Positions 43,537 to 56,180 of a stretch of DNA of 64,000 nucleotides are shown in pieces (within the stretch, counting starts at the first letter, position 1; the number at the start of each line of letters is the position of its first letter). The notes below the pieces were generated by a model. That model did not search any database. It was not told the origin of the DNA and saw nothing but the letters and a program-made list of their open reading frames with translations. The position numbers were made by a program, and so were the translations under genes. This DNA comes from Agrypnia vestita (taxonomy: Eukaryota > Arthropoda > Insecta > Trichoptera > Phryganeidae): positions 124,001-188,000 of the forward strand of contig JADDOH010002568.1 in the NCBI GenBank assembly GCA_016648135.1, in the 5' to 3' direction.

Positions 43537-44575
43537 TTTATTTAACAGTATTGTTAAAATAGCGCATACCTAAATAAGTACGTATGTTCCAATGTAAACA
43601 CGATGTCATCAGTTGATTAATAAAAGTATTGATTAATTAGAGTAGTTCATAGATGTAGTGGTTATGACCGAATGACATAAGTTCCGCGTGTGGAGAACCG
43701 AACAGACGCCGAAGCGAGTGTTCCGACAGCGGATCAACCGATGATCCGCTCAGTGTGTTCGATATGTGCATATTGTATGGAAAGACGCCACGGAAAATAT
43801 GCTCAGTGTAGCGCCGGCCTAAAAGTACAGGTTAAAAGTCCTAGTGGCGAATGAATGAGTAAAATACATACATGTATAAAATTAAATATAACATATTCTC
43901 GTACTTAAAGTGGATTAGTTTATTAGTTATTTTAACAAGTATTGATATCTAACAAAATTAGTAAAACTCTTTTAGGACATCCGATAGTCTCCGTTAAAGG
44001 TGTGTAACTAAGATTACAATATTTATATATGAAAACACAAATAGATGTACTAATTTTTGGGGATGAGGATAAGGGCTCGGTGTACGGGCTCGCCCAGCAA
44101 TTTATTACAATCCCACCGGTACTATTTCAAGGTACACGTATCCCGTATAATGATATGAACATTGTCATAAATGGGTAACATAAGAAACTTCCAAATGTAA
44201 GCTTAAATTCTGTTAATAGTATTATTATTTGAACTATTCCAGTGTGTGTGGGTTATGATGTTTATCCCTGTTTATGGCTACTGAAAAATGATACGAAAAT
44301 CTGTTACCACCAAAGTCGACAAAGCGCAGAAAACAGACACCAGAAACTTTATTATCATTAGATGATCACTTTTGTCAGTTCTAAGAAATTCTCAAGAAAA
44401 TATAGTTTACGTAAATTATAAAAATATTAATATTTTCACATATTCATAAAGGAAAACTACTAAAATATTTATTGTTTTTCACATTGCTATCGTGGATCGA
44501 TTATTTAATAAAAACTGAACTGTGAAAAAATATACTTCATTAATATCCTGCGAGATTGAGTAATTTTATTCTTGA
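43537..44575. other. Unassigned between two Helitrons
   Basis: No recognised gene. 43690-43820 is less AT-rich (CGGATCAACCGATGATCCGC, a small palindrome at ~43730). Confidence 0.4.
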
Positions 44576-45465
44576 CTAGCTGTTTGTACCCGGTGTTGCA
44601 CGGGTTAAGGATTAAGTTGAAAATAATTTTGTGGGGGGAAACAAAGGTTTCATAGTTTTGCAAAGCCTCTTATGAAAACAATATTTCCATTTAATCAAGG
44701 CTGGGTTGAATAGGATGTAATTTGGCCTTTTTTTCCGTCGGGAATATGTATGCAAAATTTGGTTCCAATCAGTGAAGCGGTGTAGATTTGTACAGAAAAT
44801 ATTTCTGAGGGAGGGGATGGATTAGACGGGAAGCAGAAATGTTGCCTATATTACCCAACTGGTCATAAAGAATCAGTTCGCAAATTTTGAGTTCGATCGG
44901 TCGAACGGTACAGATGTGCATTGATATATATCAGGGGGAAGGGAATTGGTAAAAGGGGAGGAAGGAAATGTCGTCTATGTTGTCGCTGGGTTCTGAAGAA
45001 TAATTTTTGAGTCCGATCGATCAAACGGTGCAGATTTGCATTGAAAATATAACAGGGGGTAGAGAAGAAGTAAAGGGAGAGGGAGGAAATGTCGCCTATG
45101 TTATCCGCCGGGTCCCAATCAATAAGTTTTCAAATTTTGAGTCCGATCACTCGAACGGTACAGATTTGCATTGAAAATATATTAGAGGAAGGGAGGGGGT
45201 AAAAGAGGAGGATGGAAATGTCACCTATGTAACCCGCCGGGTCTTAAATAATACGTTTCCAAATTTTGAGTCCGATCGGTCAAACGGTACAGATTTGCAT
45301 TGAAAATATATCAGGGGTGGGGAATGCGTAAAAGTGGATAAGGGAAATGTCGTCTGTGTTATCCGCCGGGTTCTAAAGCATAAGTATGTAAAATTTGAGT
45401 AGAACAAACGCTGTAGATTTGTATAGACAGACAGACAGACATGCATTGAGTTTTATAAGTATAGA
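44576..45465 (-). mobile_element. Helitron (minus) expanded by ~125 bp tandem units
   Basis: Minus strand starts TCTATACTTATAAAACTCAA after A and ends ...CAAACAGCTAG before T. On the plus strand, units carrying AACGGTACAGATTTGCATTG recur at 44776, 44903, 45023, 45154, 45286 and 45406 (spacing 120-132 bp), each with a GGGGG(A/T)-rich stretch and ATGTCGCCTATGTTA. GACAGACAGACAGAC lies near the 5' end. 890 bp, versus 378 bp for the sister copy. Confidence 0.85.
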
Positions 45466-47144
45466 TATCACCCAAAATTGTTAGTTAGATTGATGAACAA
45501 AGTTCTAACCGGTATTTTTACTACCTCAAACATATGAAAGTTTTCTAATTTTAGCGGTCCGCATCTACGTCAGTTTTTGAGAAGATGATCACTCATTTTA
45601 TGTCAGTCGGTACGAGTTTGTTTAGTTGTTGAAAAATAATGACATAATTGAATAAAATTCATCTTTACCATAAATTCAGCAATGTTTAATGTTGATTACT
45701 TGTTTAATAGACAGATGTCAAGATTTTTTAATATAATCATATTCTTTATCAATATAGATCATACCTACCTATATCCGTTTTAACATGAACATACATACGT
45801 ATCTACTAAAAAAATCTTAATTAAAAAAAATTTAACATGTGTTTCTTTCTAATTTGATTTTAAATTTTTAATGATGTCCTCGGTCATATTGGCCTCTTGC
45901 ATTAATTTCTAAATTATCTTATGACTCTTTCTAATTAAATTTATTATTAATATTGTTGATGGAATCACTTGAATTTTCTATTTTTTATCAGCCTGAAGAA
46001 GAAAATAATTGTTTTTGAAACCGGTTGGATAAATATACTCAGGTGGCTACGTAAACAAAGTTCGTAACAAATTGGAGTTCAAATGATTTTGGCGATTCTT
46101 GTGTTATATTGGTGAATACGATTTTTTATACTTATAGATAAAAAATAGGTAAATGTAAAATTAAAAATTAAAACTTAAAACTGTCATCAATCTGTGGGGT
46201 ACAAAAGCAAAGGTAGAAATATACCCCACACTTAATTTCTGTAGCAAAGGATTTAACATTACTAAATACCTTACATATATACACGGACATATAAGTTGTT
46301 GAAAAAGTTTATAGACATATGTATGTAGGTACGTAGATGTTTGTAGCCCTTAACCGTATTGACACTGGCCCGCATATTCGCGTCAAGTTTTTCGGTGAAA
46401 AGTGACTGAAAAGGTTTGCAAAATTGTATTTACCTTTGTCGTCTACGAAACATTTTCAAATACGAACTGTAACGATGTGGGCACATAGCCGTTGTATTAT
46501 GTTTATTGATATACGTATGTTAAAATGTGTGTTGATTCAAAATAAGAAGAGGGCGAGATTGCAGTTGGGACCCTTTTGAAAATGAATTTACAAATGTAAT
46601 TGAATTTGAAAATGTCAATACTTACATCAGAGGAGACAAGAAATTCTGGTTAAAAGTAAAAATAAAATTCAAATTGGTTTGTTCAGTGGCTAGACCGTAG
46701 GCTATATTTTCAAAATTTTCAAAATAAAATTTAGCACAGCTTTATCTAAGAATAAACTATTAAAGCGTTCATATCACACTTTTAATAATCAAATCTTTTA
46801 GATTAATTATCTAAAAAATAAATAATAATAATAGTTGGATCATTTATATAGCACCGTTTTCGTGAGTACTCACCTCAAGGGCGCTTCACACAAAACAACT
46901 TACTGACTAAAAATACGTATTTACTATTACATACTTATTCACTAGATGATATGCAAAAAAATGGAATTAACATTTAAAACTTTAATAGTTGGGCGTGCTA
47001 CAAAGAATCAGGTATAATCTATAAGATTACATAATTAAAATCTAGGATCGTTATTAATTATTATTGTCCCATGATTTTTCAAGGGCTTACGGCTAGTACC
47101 TAAATAATTCTACCACAGCTTAATATTAATTGCCAACAAAGTTT
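45466..47144. other. AT-rich sequence, one CTGAAGA...GAAAC motif, no gene
   Basis: 45992-46022 has CCTGAAGAAGAAAATAATTG followed by TTTTTGAAACCGG, a possible member of the hairpin motif series at 54 kb. Nothing else recognised. Confidence 0.45.
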
Positions 47145-47320
47145 TTTTAACGCTTCGACAGGTCGTTAGGCCCGATTACTGAAGCGCCACAAAAACGAAT
47201 GCCACAAAAACACTCAGTTTTGAGTAAATCACATAGATTTATTATGACCTCACCGGGAATCGAATCCGAAACTTTTGTTACGCCCTCGGGGCTACGAGGA
47301 CTGCTAATTATAATAATGTT
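47145..47320 (-). repeat. tRNA-derived SINE fragment
   Basis: On the minus strand CTCGTAGCCCCGAGGGCGTA is followed by TTTCGGATTCGATTCCCGGT, the latter an excellent Pol III B box (GATTCGATTCC). GAGGTCATAATAAATC and a non-tRNA body ending near GTCGAAGCG follow, as in tRNA-derived SINEs. The A box is eroded. Confidence 0.6.
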
Positions 47321-47924
47321 AATCAATTTAAACAAGTATAAAGTTTACTGTTTAAATGTATATATATCTGATTCCATACATGCTTTACGAGGATTTCAAG
47401 TATCGAGGAAGCTTTCAAAACTACACATGACGCTAAATCGTATATCTAAATGCAATTTAATATTATTAAAAAAAAAATTTGATACATTTGAAAATTTTAC
47501 ATTTGTTTAAAATTTATATTCTAACTTATCAGCATTTTTATATTGAAGGAATAAGTGCCATACATTACGATTTAATATTTTATCGATACTTTCAGTACAG
47601 AAAGTTCCGTCAAAAGTTATCTTCGAACGCAGCCGTTTTGTTTTAAAGTTTATGAATTATGGATGTCTGCGGAAGTCGATGGAGGGTTTTAAAAAAGTTC
47701 ATAAAAGTTTTTTTCGATATACATATATACATATATAAATATACAGAATATAGACACATGGCATGCAAGGGATGAAAAGAAAGTTGGAACATTAAGTACA
47801 TCACTAATTCTCTAGGAGTACGATAGATACATTAATTCCTCCCTCAAGAATTTCGATAACAGAAAAATTTATAAATAAATGAAATAAAATTGCTTAGGCG
47901 TAAATAGAGTAAATCCATTTATTA

Positions 47925-48042
47925 CAGAGCAAAAAATCAACGAATTAAGTGTGAATGCAAAGCTGATCATGAGTATGATGACAAGTTCATAATGTTGGGA
48001 CATGTAAGATTAATGAGTGGTAGGTAATACAATGATTAGGAC
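47925..48042 (+). pseudogene. Decayed RTE C-terminal fragment
   Basis: Translation gives RAKNQRIKCECKADHEYDDK then FIMLGHVRLMSG. It aligns by eye with RNEQIRSECNAGFSVVDRIK...LRWFGHVERMNE in the element at 2-2407. It stops abruptly at the TTAA (48043-48046) where the piggyBac-like element is inserted. A possible resumption past that element at 48990-49080 (CGGCCTACCCCAGCTGATGA) is weaker. Confidence 0.5.
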
Positions 48043-48046
48043 TTAA

Positions 48047-48799
48047 AAGGGGGTAAGGTTAATTCGGTGAAAAAAGACATTTTTTCAATTTTTTTTGGTG
48101 ATACAGGTACTGCTAGTTTGTTTACTTAATTTTTATTATTTTTAAATTGTTTTTAATTGTTTTAAATTATCTTAAAATTAATGAAATTTTTAAAGAAGAT
48201 ATTTTTGAGGTAACGCTATGAATATTTTTTTTCGATTTTTCAATTTTTGGTAGCACTTGGAAGACAAAATACCGATTTTCGCTAAAAAATTGGCCGAATG
48301 TAAAATTAATAATTATTAAAAAAAAGAAAGTAATCTCCCGGGTTTATCTGGTGAATTACGTGAAGAAGCACTGTGCAACATTTCAAAATGATCCATCCAG
48401 TAGATTTTGAGTTATGGCGTACACGGACTTCAAAAATGACGAGATTCAGAAAAACGCTTTATAGTTTTGCACACTATAAAATTTTATACTTACACATAAT
48501 CGTCGATGCCAGGTCCATACAGCAAAGAGCTTTCATCGAGAAGATCTAGAGAATATTTTTGTCCTTGTCTACGAAAAATCTTTCAATACAAGAGCGCATC
48601 TGGTAATTATCAGGTAAGCGCGTCCCTCAGATGCCTGAGCAGGTATAGAAAATCAGTCTGAGCATCGCTCAAAAGTTCACAACTTTGTCAATTTTGCTCC
48701 GATTTACTTGAAATTTTGATACAATATTCTTGCGATTTTATACATTTATTTAAAAAATAAAAATTAATCCGTGAAAAAAATTAAACACGTTACCCCCCC
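48047..48799 (-). mobile_element. piggyBac-like TTAA element, diverged copy
   Basis: Flanked by TTAA on both sides (48043-48046, 48800-48803). The left end AAGGGGGTAAGGTTAATTCG and right end ACACGTTACCCCCCC match the tips of the copies at 52048 and 60523. It shares TACTTACACATAATCGTCGA and CAGTCTGAGCATCGCTCAAA with them. 753 bp. Strand is set so that the exon-like piece reads in the same sense as in 52048-52954. Confidence 0.8.
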
Positions 48800-48803
48800 T
48801 TAA

Positions 48804-51800
48804 CGATTGGAGTCGGCACGGAGAGCTGCAGAATGCGATGACATTTATAAGTAAAGTGAGTGCGGCGCTGCCTACGATCTAAAACTGTTGTAAACGGGGT
48901 GGTACCGCGGTCAATGCTGTGAATATTGTCAGGTTCCGCATTGAAGGACGCGTCCAATACATGAACCAACGTCATATATCCTTAAAATTCATGAGAAGGA
49001 GCACGAATGAGAACCAGGAGAGGAGTGTCAGAACAGACGTGTGCATCGGCCTACCCCAGCTGATGACGGTATGACAGAATGTAAATAAAATTGATGAGTA
49101 TATTTAAAAATATATACAGCAATTCAGTTCCAATCTTAAAAAGGTAAACAAAATCTACAAAGTTTAATAAAAAATAAAAGCTTTCATAATCATTATTATG
49201 GTTACTCGTTTATAGACAGATATTAATTAATGTGTAAACAAATTATTTTAGTATGAATTATGATTAAATATTACCCACAGCAATGCTGCATTGCCTGTAA
49301 ATCAAAAAACATTTTCAAATCGTTTTTGATAAAAATAACTCGTGAGTAATGAAAGCAGTCCTCAAAGTTTCAGTCCAAACTCCAAACTCATCAAAACCAC
49401 AAAACACTACTCTATTTATTATTTTTGAGGCGGGAGTTGTGAATTTTTTGCCAACGAAATTTTCTAATATGCAAGCGGATGCTTCACTCTCAACCATGAA
49501 TATTCTCTCAATCTGCATAGCGAATGGTCAGAATTGTAACTGGTGCAAGTTAGAATGCAATTTTTGTATTTGTATCGTAATTCCAAAGTTTTCATAGTGT
49601 TCGTGTAAATGAAGATCAGTAGGTACCTAAGTACGAAATTCAATGTGAAAGACAATGTAATATAAATGAATATTAACTCGGTTACTATCTTATACAGGAA
49701 AAGCTGCGTGAATTAATAAACTCTACAAAGCCTTCAGCGATATGAAATACCAAACAAAGTAACACACTTAGTTAGAATGTGTATATCAGATGTGGAGTGA
49801 GGATGCAATATTATTCTCACGGACAATGTAGCATTGAAAAAAATATTAGAAATTCTGGAGATCAAACCATGGAAAAACATTATTTCTCTTTAAGATCTCA
49901 GATTTACAAACATATTTCGATAGTGGCTAGATAAAAACTTGCTATGAGAGAAACATTACTTCTTTGGGTAAATTTTTATGTCAAGGCAAATTCTAAATGA
50001 GATGAAATTAAATTATTAAAGTGGTTAAAATGGAATTATTGATAAATTATTTGAATTATTGGGTTTAGCTGCATTTTTAAATAGCTTTTTGATAATTGTA
50101 GACAGTGCTGTCAAGCATACATGACTTTAAATTATCGCTTTGACACTGACATTCGCCGACGCGACATTAGGGGGAATCGATGGTCACGTTAAGGGAACAA
50201 TGCGTGTCCACGTGGCGTTCACGTGCTCTGATATTCATTTGTCAAACGAGCACCTACCACGATATTTGATGTACGACAGGCTCTTTTGTGTCAAGTTACT
50301 AATGAGGCTCAATTATCTGCACGGGTCTGCAGCCGGCGTTTCATACAAGGAAACCAATGTACTTTTTACAACATTTCAGCTAAATTTGCAACTCGATTCT
50401 TCTCACATAAAAACTATTAATGTATATTTAAATTAACCGAAATTATGTTGTTGGCATTCAGAATCATACATCGAGTGAAAGAGACGAATCTCTTTTGTTT
50501 GAGAAACGAACATTGCATTAGGTAGTAAAGAGATAATTTGCGAAATTGAGGTGTGATAATCTAAACCGAACTGACTAATACTGTTGATTGACGTTGGAGT
50601 TACTAAGTGGTGCAACATTTTATATACACGTAATTTAATTATTTTATTTTAATTTACACTAAACTGAACATTGCAATGCACATACGTTGAGTTAGAATTC
50701 AAAATTAAAAATCAAAAAGTAATAAAAAGATTTCAGTAACATATTTATACTCAGGGCATAAAACAAATTGCACTAAAAATAGTTATTGATGTAATTTTTA
50801 TCTTGTATCTTTCTTTAATTCATCTTTTTTCTTTTTTCCAGCCCTCGTTTATGTATATGCAGATGTATTGATCAGATATCTTTTTGACACATATCTTTTG
50901 CATTCTTTTTCTTCTTATTTCTTCCCCTTTATACTAAGTAGATCTGTACTTTTATGTACATTCCTGATTCCCCTTTTACCTTTAATTCTTTGACTTTCAT
51001 AGCTTGTTCTTAACCTAAACCTTTTACTTTTTATTTTTTTGTATAATTGAAGTTATTGTTGCTATATGTTCATACATAATACTTTTACTTTGTGGAAACT
51101 TGTAAGATGGTCTCTATACTATTCAATATTTATGTGTAATCTGATTTTTATATGTACTGTTAGTTTCCCATAAATAAATAAAATAAAATAATTAAAGATT
51201 ATAAGTACTCCACTCGGTTCCTCATAAAGGATTGATAATGAATACTAAAAAACTTAACATTTCAACAGATGTCTTCGATCCGCAATATTTTTTCGTTAAA
51301 GCCCAAAAAATCCTTCCTACTGCTCTGCTACTTCCTACTCTACTTAATGATTACTATTAAGATGACAAAATTTCTTTATTTGGGTTAGTTATAAATTGTA
51401 GCGATAAATTTCAACTCAATGTGTGCATTACAAAGTTTATTTTAGTGTAAATTAAAATAAAAAAACGAACTGATTAATGTTATTTTCCATGAAAAATCAT
51501 CGAGTAGGTATTCTAGAAATTAATTAAATTTTTAAACGCCAGCCAGCCAATATAAATCTGTTCATAAAACATTTTAAGTGATTTTTAAGAATATAAGTAC
51601 GAAAACAGTTTACCTCTTGAGTACATTATTAAAAACCCGAAAAGGGCCCTTGTTCATGAAAGAGATTTTCAACTCAATCAAGACATTCTCTCAAACGGGG
51701 ATTAGGTTCCTATCCTATATTATTTAGAGACAACTTACGGCTTCCAGAATCCATTGTGTATACACAAAGTCTCAAAGATTCGCATCGGTCCGTTGACAAC

Positions 51801-52043
51801 TGATGCTATGTTTTAAGATGTTAACAATTTAACCCCATCTGTTTAATTAGCTTTTCGGTATGAATTGTGGTAAGTTTGTACGGTTTAAGGTAATTTTTAT
51901 ACACATATGTATGTATTCTCGATACAAATCAGATACCGTTTAAATTTTTGCCAAGCTGATGTCTGATTCAAAAGCGTGTTGATAATATAGACACTTATGT
52001 CATCGATTATCAGTGCACATAATTTTTTTTACAAATTATTTAT
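48804..52043. other. AT-rich sequence without recognised gene
   Basis: No gene or element recognised. 50145-50350 is less AT-rich (GACATTCGCCGACGCGACAT) with a 98-codon forward ORF that matches nothing I know; it may be unique host DNA. Confidence 0.45.
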
Positions 52044-52047
52044 TTAA

Positions 52048-52954
52048 GGGGGGGTAAGGTTTTTAACTTTTTTTTTCGCATTTTATTTTTAATTTTTTAA
52101 ATGAATGTATAACATCGCAAGAATATTTTGTCAAAATTTCAAGTAAATCGGAGCAAAATTGATGAAATTATGAACATTTGAGCAATACTCAGACTGATTT
52201 TCTATACATGCTCGGGCAGCTAAGAGACGCGCTCACCTGAGGACTACCGGACGTGCTATTGTATTTGAAGAGTTTTGCGTAGACAAGGACAAAAAGATGC
52301 TGATGATGAAAGCTCTTTGCTGTGTGAACATGGCATCGACGATTATGTGTAAGTATAAAATAAGTGTTGAGTTTTATTTTGAATTTTACAGTGTGCAAAA
52401 CTTTAAAGCATTTTCCCCACATCTCACGTTTTCAAAGTCGGTGTCCATCATAAGTTCAAAACTACTACACCGATCCTTTTGAAATTTTGAACACTATTTC
52501 TGTACATAATTTAGTAGGTAACGCTGGAGACTTTTTTTCAAATATGTTATTAATTTTTATTTTTTAATAACAAATTAGTCGATATTTTTCGCAAAAAATC
52601 GCGTTTTTCCCTTCAAAGTGTTCCAAAAAATTAAAAAATTGAAATTTCACAAAACCCTCCCAGCGTTACCTGGGAAAACCTATTATCTAACGAATGAACT
52701 TTGATTTTTTGATTTCAGATGATCTAGCACCAAGTTATGATGGACACCGCAATTCAACTTTTTTCCGAGACACGTCCGAATAATGGCTGCCATTGCCGTA
52801 TTTTTTAATATTTCTTCTTGAAAATTGAACACAATATTTTTCAAATGTCATACTTTAATGTAATATTGGTTTTAATAAAGAGTTTTTAACTGTGTCGTCA
52901 TAAAAAATTCACAAAAACATGCCTTTTTTTGTACGAATTAACCTTACCCCCCCC
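52048..52954 (+). mobile_element. piggyBac-like TTAA element, copy 2
   Basis: TTAA on both sides (52044-52047, 52955-52958); tips GGGGGGGTAAGGTTTTTAAC and GAATTAACCTTACCCCCCCC. Interior is ~95% like 60523-61411 in inverse orientation. It includes an exon-like segment (about 52218-52348) that ends at GTAAGTATA and is open in one frame as ARAAKRRAHLRTTG...EEFCVDKDKKMLMMKALC. No transposase domain. Confidence 0.88.
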
Positions 52955-53019
52955 TTAAATTAATACATAATACACTTATTCAAGTGTTATAGATATACAT
53001 GGTGAATTAAAATCGTAAT

Positions 53020-53310
53020 AATTTTGTTCGGTCAAGCTTTTATTAAAATGAAATTACGTATTGCGAGCGATTCCCGTGTTACAGACGCAAATAAGGACGG
53101 TGCGTGGATTGGGCAAATAGCCCGAATGAGTGTCACCTGGTGCTCCACACGGCTCTCCTGGGCGGGGTTGCAGAAGGGATTACGTCTCACCCCTCCTCAG
53201 TCCTCTCTTCCCCTGCGCACCGCACGATACCTTCATTTATGTGGACACATCAATCATTGTACTGACTTACCTGACGCTCGACTTGCATTTCGGCGTGTGA
53301 TACGATGATT
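53020..53310. other. GC-richer unidentified stretch with 94-codon ORF
   Basis: The forward frame from 53024 is open for 94 codons (contains WIGQIARMSVTWCSTRLSW) but matches no family that I know. It could be unique host sequence. Confidence 0.35.
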
Positions 53311-53439
53311 GTTATTTCTTCATCCACGTGCGAAGGAAAACATGAAAAAAAATTGAAAATATTTTGTTTAATAAGAAAAATAATACAAGTCTCACAAAAC
53401 CGAAGCTACGTGTACGGAAAATGTGTATGGAAATCTTTA

Positions 53440-53560
53440 TAGGGTGGACTTATGACCCGTATTACCTGGCTTAAGTGATCAATTTATACAATGCGACGTT
53501 CACCAATTCCACCGTAAGAGCATCCACACAATATCAAAATATTGAAAATTGTATATATGT
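53440..53560 (+). repeat. Repeat family R1, short fragment
   Basis: TATGACCCGTATTACCTGGC...TTAAGTGATC...ACAATGCGACGTTCACCAAT repeats the core seen at 16790, 41944 and 57645. Confidence 0.6.
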
Positions 53561-53979
53561 TCTTTATCTGGATTCTTTCAAATATTTGAAGGAACTATTT
53601 GTAGCCATCTATGGTTGAAAATAAGTCATACCCAAGACATGGCAGATATAGTAGGTTGTCACCATAGGTAATATAAACGCATAAAAAATGTTATTAACAT
53701 ATTTTTTGTTTCGGTTTCAATCCAGCAATTCAAGGTAGTATATCTCGTCACAGGGTCGTACTTTTCATTGATCGCAGTGTATATTAATAATAATCAAAAG
53801 GTCGATAATTGGATAGAAATACACATTTTAATGAAAATTTTTAGATACTCTCACATTTACCGTGTGTTTTATTTTCACCTTAACCTTCCCTTTAGGTACC
53901 TGTAGGTACCTTTCTACCAGACTATGGTGCAAAATTATCCTATACTTCTTCAAATATACCAACTCAAAAGAGCATAGGT
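53561..53979. other. AT-rich, nothing recognised
   Basis: No element or gene recognised. GGTACCTGTAGGTACC repeat at 53895-53910. Confidence 0.4.
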
Positions 53980-54045
53980 CACTGTATCCTGATGAAGGGG
54001 CCATGGGCTCTGAAACATTGATATATTTCAATATATAAGTGGTGG
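53980..54045 (+). ncRNA. Hammerhead-ribozyme-like motif, copy 1
   Basis: CTGATGA (53989-53995), a stem-forming AGGGGCCATGGGCTCT (53996-54011), then GAAA (54012-54015), as in the hammerhead core. ATTGA/TCAAT (54017-54021, 54028-54032) can form a third stem, and CACTGTAT (53980-53987) pairs with ATAAGTG (54035-54041) with one bulge. The cleavage-site geometry is not canonical. Activity is unproven. Confidence 0.35.
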
Positions 54046-54439
54046 AAACAAAGTACATTTTTATTAATTATATATTATACTACTTGCCTACGAATAAAAT
54101 GCTGACTTTTGTGTTCGAATTTACCGCATTCAATTTTCTGTGATAATTACGCATTCTTAACATTAAACCGAAATACTTCTTATCTCTTCATATTTAATAA
54201 ATAGTTTACGCCTGGCAAACTTTGTAACAAACTAGTATTAATAAAGATTTTATCAATTGATTGATAATTGAAAATTGTTATTTTATCATCTCGCCAGGTA
54301 AATTCAAATTTCAACTTTATTTATTTAACATAATTAATGTTTTTTTTCAAACCAGGAAAACATGTTCTATGGTGGTACATAAATTTGTTCTTCAAAGAGC
54401 AAAATAATGAATACAAATGAATACTTTTCTTTTATCACT

Positions 54440-54501
54440 CTTGTATTGAAAAATATCAACACGTTTCACAGCCCATCGCCCCTTCGTAAGGATACAATTG
54501 T
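54440..54501 (-). ncRNA. Hammerhead-like motif, copy 2 (minus)
   Basis: Minus strand: TTGTATC, CTTACGA, AGGGGCGATGGGCTGT, GAAAC, TTGATATTTTTCAA, TACAA. Same layout as copy 1; the core C-T-G-A-N-G-A is degraded to CTTACGA. Confidence 0.3.
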
Positions 54502-54550
54502 ATACAAACAAATTAAAATTGTATACTAAAAATTAATTTGTTAGTATACA

Positions 54551-54610
54551 ATTGTATCTTGACGAAGAGGCCATGGGCTCTGAAACAGTTTGATATTTTT
54601 CAATACAAAA
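54551..54610 (+). ncRNA. Hammerhead-like motif, copy 3
   Basis: TTGTATC, TTGACGA, AGAGGCCATGGGCTCT, GAAAC, TTGATATTTTTCAA, TACAA. TTGTA/TACAA and TTGA/TCAA pair. It forms an inverted pair with copy 2, about 50 bp apart. Confidence 0.3.
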
Positions 54611-55514
54611 GTAGTGAAATAATGTTAATTTTAATTATTTATGTATGTATATTTTCTTTTCTTTTAGATTTAGGTATTCCTATGATTTACTTTATTATTA
54701 TTGATCTATTTTCATTCTTACGTTTATACTTTCTTTAATTGTCATTTGTTAATATTACATAAATATCATATGAGAATAACTGCCACAGAACAGGTTTTTA
54801 CCTAGTGTAGTAGTTATTAGTAACTTGTGTTAACAAATGTAAATAAACAATAAACATTGTCTAGCCTGTGTAGAATAGGCATTGATGAGTGTATAAGGTA
54901 GTTTGTTCGCGTATTATCGAAATATATTGTATCTTCCGAACGTGTTGACAATGGAATTTAAGACATACTTTTGAGAGGAGAGATTATGAAGATATATAAA
55001 TTAGACAAATTGCAAAGACATAATAGCGATTTGTTTTTTGACCCAGTAAAATTGACTCGCGGAAATTATTAATGTACGAGTGAATATAACCGAAGCGCCC
55101 TCAAGTCCGTCCAGTCACGGGTCCTTCACGGGGAGTGATGGCTCCCGCGTGATGAATGGAGTTTGTTTCGGGGGTTTCTTCACTTGACACGGCGAACAGT
55201 GGCGCTGACCGCCCCCGCGCTCCCCTCGCCCTGCAGGTCCGTGACAGGTCCCACGGACAAGAGCACCACCTCGCATCAACAGTAGAAGCGCACGAATCTC
55301 TCTAATATTACAAATGTACGCCGATTGTCCATCTATCGATCTTCTCATGAATTTTAACAGTGTGTTCTCAATGTGTCTTCCATTCTAAATTACTTTGTTT
55401 TTGTGCAGTGCTGGCTGCGTATAGGAAAGCAGAAGACCATTGTGATTTTTTATTTATTTATTTTGGGGAAAATTAACAGTATATTAACATATTTACAGAT
55501 ATAAAATAATGGAT
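54611..55514. other. Unassigned, with GC-rich island at 55.09-55.30 kb
   Basis: AT-rich except for 55090-55300 (GACCGCCCCCGCGCTCCCCT). No domain in any frame of the island. It could be unique host DNA. Confidence 0.4.
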
Positions 55515-56180
55515 TAATGTATCTTATAGATATCTCACAGAGACGAAACTTTATTTCTTATGGGAAAGTAGGTATAGAAGTCATTTGGGTGTACATAGGA
55601 TACATAAAAAGGATACATAAGGTACATAAATCCAGCACTGTTCTGAAAAGATTTGAACAAACTCAAAAATATTATGAATTGTAAATACTGGTAAAAAGGG
55701 AATTTAACAAAAATTGGAAATATCCTATCCTATATGGCGTATCCTAGTGTAATGCAAGTAATTCGGATGAATTTCATTACACAATAAAGTATATTGCTCT
55801 CAAATTCCGTAAATCAATTGTAGATTTTCTCATTAGCGACATCTGTGGGGATTTAGGGGAATGAAAATGGCTTTGTACAGGCCGCATGGAAAGGCGGTTA
55901 CAACTCATATGTGAAAGCTTTCCACGCAATTTGAACATATATACAACTTCCAAAAAATGAATAAGCATGGTATATTCTATCATGGGTGGAAATGGCGAAT
56001 GTTACATTGTGTAAAGTGATCACTTAAGCCAACCATAAGATAGGTCATAAGTCCTATGTACACCCAAATGACTTCTATACCTACTTTCCCATAAGAAATA
56101 CAGTTTCGTCTCTGTGATTAATACTGTCTCTGTGACATAAATCCAGCACTGTTCTGAAAAGATTTGAACAAACTCAAAAA
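55515..56180 (-). repeat. Repeat family R1, inverted copy
   Basis: The minus strand from ~56135 reads CACAGAGACGAAACTGTATT, GGTATAGAAGTCATTTGGGT, CTTATGGTTGGCTTAAGTGA, CCGCCTTTCCATGCGGCC and AGTGCTGGATTTATGTACC, matching 41855-42410. A head-type segment also occurs in plus orientation at 55515-55600, so this copy too is partly palindromic. Confidence 0.7.
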
